NCBI GenBank assembly: GCA_001801365.1
Contig: MGXL01000119.1
Location: 1-6,790 of the forward strand
DNA: 6,790 nucleotides
Reading direction: 5' to 3'
Source of the DNA: Gammaproteobacteria bacterium RBG_16_57_12
GTDB lineage: Bacteria; Pseudomonadota; Gammaproteobacteria; RBG-16-57-12
Positions 5,851 through 6,790 of this stretch are shown here, one piece after another. The notes beneath the pieces are model-generated. The model had not been told where the DNA came from and did no database searches. It saw only the letters and a list, made by a program, of their open reading frames with translations. The first letter of the stretch is position 1. Each line of letters starts with the position of its first letter. Both the position numbers and the translations under genes were made by a program.

Positions 5851-6790
5851 CACCCTCATCGCCCACCTGCATGAGTTCACGCACCACCGCCGTGGCATAA
5901 GCACCGCGGGGTAACTGAAACTCCAGAGCCAGAGTTGTATCATCCAGCCACTGCCAGCCCAGCTCGGCCACCTGCAGGCGCAAGGGTCGACGCTCCTGCT
6001 GCAAGCCGGCCTGTTCCAGCCCCCGGCACCAGGGCGCGAACCGTTCCAGCACCTGCTGCTCCAGCACCGCCACCTCACCGCGGGTGCCCAGCTCACCACG
6101 CCCCCACAGCGGGCCGCTGGGATGGATATCATGCGCCGCCACACGTTGCATAATTTCTTCACTGATCACAGAGGCTGCAAAGACGCTGTTACTTCCCGCC
6201 AGCGACATCAGATCACCGGCCAAAGCCTTGTTCCAGGTGCCTGACACCACGCGCCGGGACAAGACCTGATTGAACAGCATGGCACGGGCAGCCGAGAGAT
6301 ACAGGCCGCGCTTGTGCCGGTCCTTTTCCCGGAACTCGCCGGTGAAGAGCCGCCAGGCCTGGCGCAGGTTGTTACCATTACGGCCAAACCGCTGTTCGCC
6401 GAAATAATTCGGTACGCCCTGGTCTGCGATCTGTTGCAGGCGCTGCTCCAGTTCCCCCGGCTCGTCGATGATCCGGCGCAGCACCAGGCGAAAGCGGTTG
6501 GCGTGATGACTGCCGCGGCGCAGTTTTTTCTGATGGCGCTCTGCCCGCAGGATTTCGATATCGGCCGAGGTCAGAGCGGACCAGTCCGGCATGGCCTTGC
6601 CCGGCAGGCTTACGGAAAACCACTGCGTGGTCAGCGCCTGTTTATCCTTGAGTCCCGAGTAACTGACCTCGCGCGCGGGCACCTGGGCGATACGCGCCAG
6701 CTGGCGCGCCACCCATTCGGTATTCTGATTGCGCTTGCGAATATGCAGCAGGACATGCTCACCCTGCCCGCCCGGCTCAAAACCAAGGAC
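5822..6790 (-). CDS. truD: tRNA pseudouridine(13) synthase TruD, N-terminus cut by window edge
   Basis: TruD converts uridine 13 of tRNA(Glu) and some other tRNAs to pseudouridine. The frame stays open to the window edge; 322 residues are present, beginning VLGFEPGGQGEHVLLHIRK, which corresponds to about residue 32 of E. coli TruD (LGFEPDGEGEH). Internal GTG codons, such as the one at 6712, are therefore not the start. The catalytic aspartate is in SGLKDKQA at residue 49 of the fragment (E. coli Asp80). Further family blocks are GVPNYFGEQRFG (about 125-136) and LPRGAYATAVVREL (about 293-306). The middle, about 150-280, is the TRUD insertion domain. The gene ends in TAG at 5824-5822, inside the opposing Smr gene, so it has no private 3' terminator. 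About 31 N-terminal residues are missing. Confidence 0.96.
   Translation of the reverse strand, partial: VLGFEPGGQGEHVLLHIRKRNQNTEWVARQLARIAQVPAREVSYSGLKDKQALTTQWFSVSLPGKAMPDWSALTSADIEILRAERHQKKLRRGSHHANRFRLVLRRIIDEPGELEQRLQQIADQGVPNYFGEQRFGRNGNNLRQAWRLFTGEFREKDRHKRGLYLSAARAMLFNQVLSRRVVSGTWNKALAGDLMSLAGSNSVFAASVISEEIMQRVAAHDIHPSGPLWGRGELGTRGEVAVLEQQVLERFAPWCRGLEQAGLQQERRPLRLQVAELGWQWLDDTTLALEFQLPRGAYATAVVRELMQVGDEGATSHPGSPE

Noticed and set aside
1..6790. CRISPR array, tRNA or rRNA genes, transposase, toxin-antitoxin or prophage genes
   Set aside because: I saw no regularly spaced repeats, no cloverleaf-like segment, and no gene of these classes on either strand. Nearly all of the window is taken up by conserved housekeeping genes.

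Overview
This looks like ordinary chromosomal core sequence from a GC-rich gammaproteobacterium. The main evidence is the block truD–surE–pcm–nlpD–rpoS, a gene order characteristic of Gammaproteobacteria, together with an rpoS product that reads as RpoS rather than RpoD. An alaC–hom pair, an Mth938-like (DUF498) gene and an SmrB-like gene surround it. The proteins resemble their E. coli counterparts without being enterobacterial, so a free-living lineage such as the Chromatiales or their relatives is possible. The window alone cannot fix the genus.

Layout from left to right. (1) Positions 1-62, minus: the first 20 codons and part of the next of homoserine dehydrogenase (hom), with a clear ribosome-binding site. 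(2) Positions 63-226: a 164-bp gap holding a 30-bp perfect inverted repeat with an 11-nt loop, which looks like a REP/BIME-type element. (3) Positions 227-1414, minus: alaC, alanine aminotransferase, which appears to start at TTG. (4) Positions 1415-1546: a divergent promoter region with a good extended -10 box for alaC. (5) Positions 1547-1981, plus: Mth938-like protein. It runs into (6) rpoS (1985-2995, minus) with only 3 nt between the two stop codons. (7) nlpD, 3048-3749, (8) pcm, 3762-4421, and (9) surE, 4418-5173, all minus and tightly packed; they form a surE-pcm-nlpD-rpoS transcription unit read right to left. (10) Positions 5281-5850, plus: an SmrB-like Smr-domain protein, divergent from surE and overlapping (11) truD (5822 to the window end, minus, lacking its N-terminus) tail to tail by 29 nt.

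Functionally, the right half is the stationary-phase and stress block. It contains a survival phosphatase (SurE), isoaspartate repair (Pcm), an envelope LytM/LysM lipoprotein (NlpD) and the general stress sigma factor (RpoS), flanked by tRNA pseudouridine synthase (TruD). The left half is amino-acid metabolism: AlaC makes alanine, and Hom is on the aspartate-to-threonine/methionine route.

I found no evidence of a previously undescribed system. The points that merit a second look are the REP-like palindrome between alaC and hom, the SmrB-like gene that separates truD from surE on the opposite strand, the near-abutting stops of rpoS and the Mth938 gene, the apparent TTG start of alaC, and the metal-ligand pattern of NlpD.
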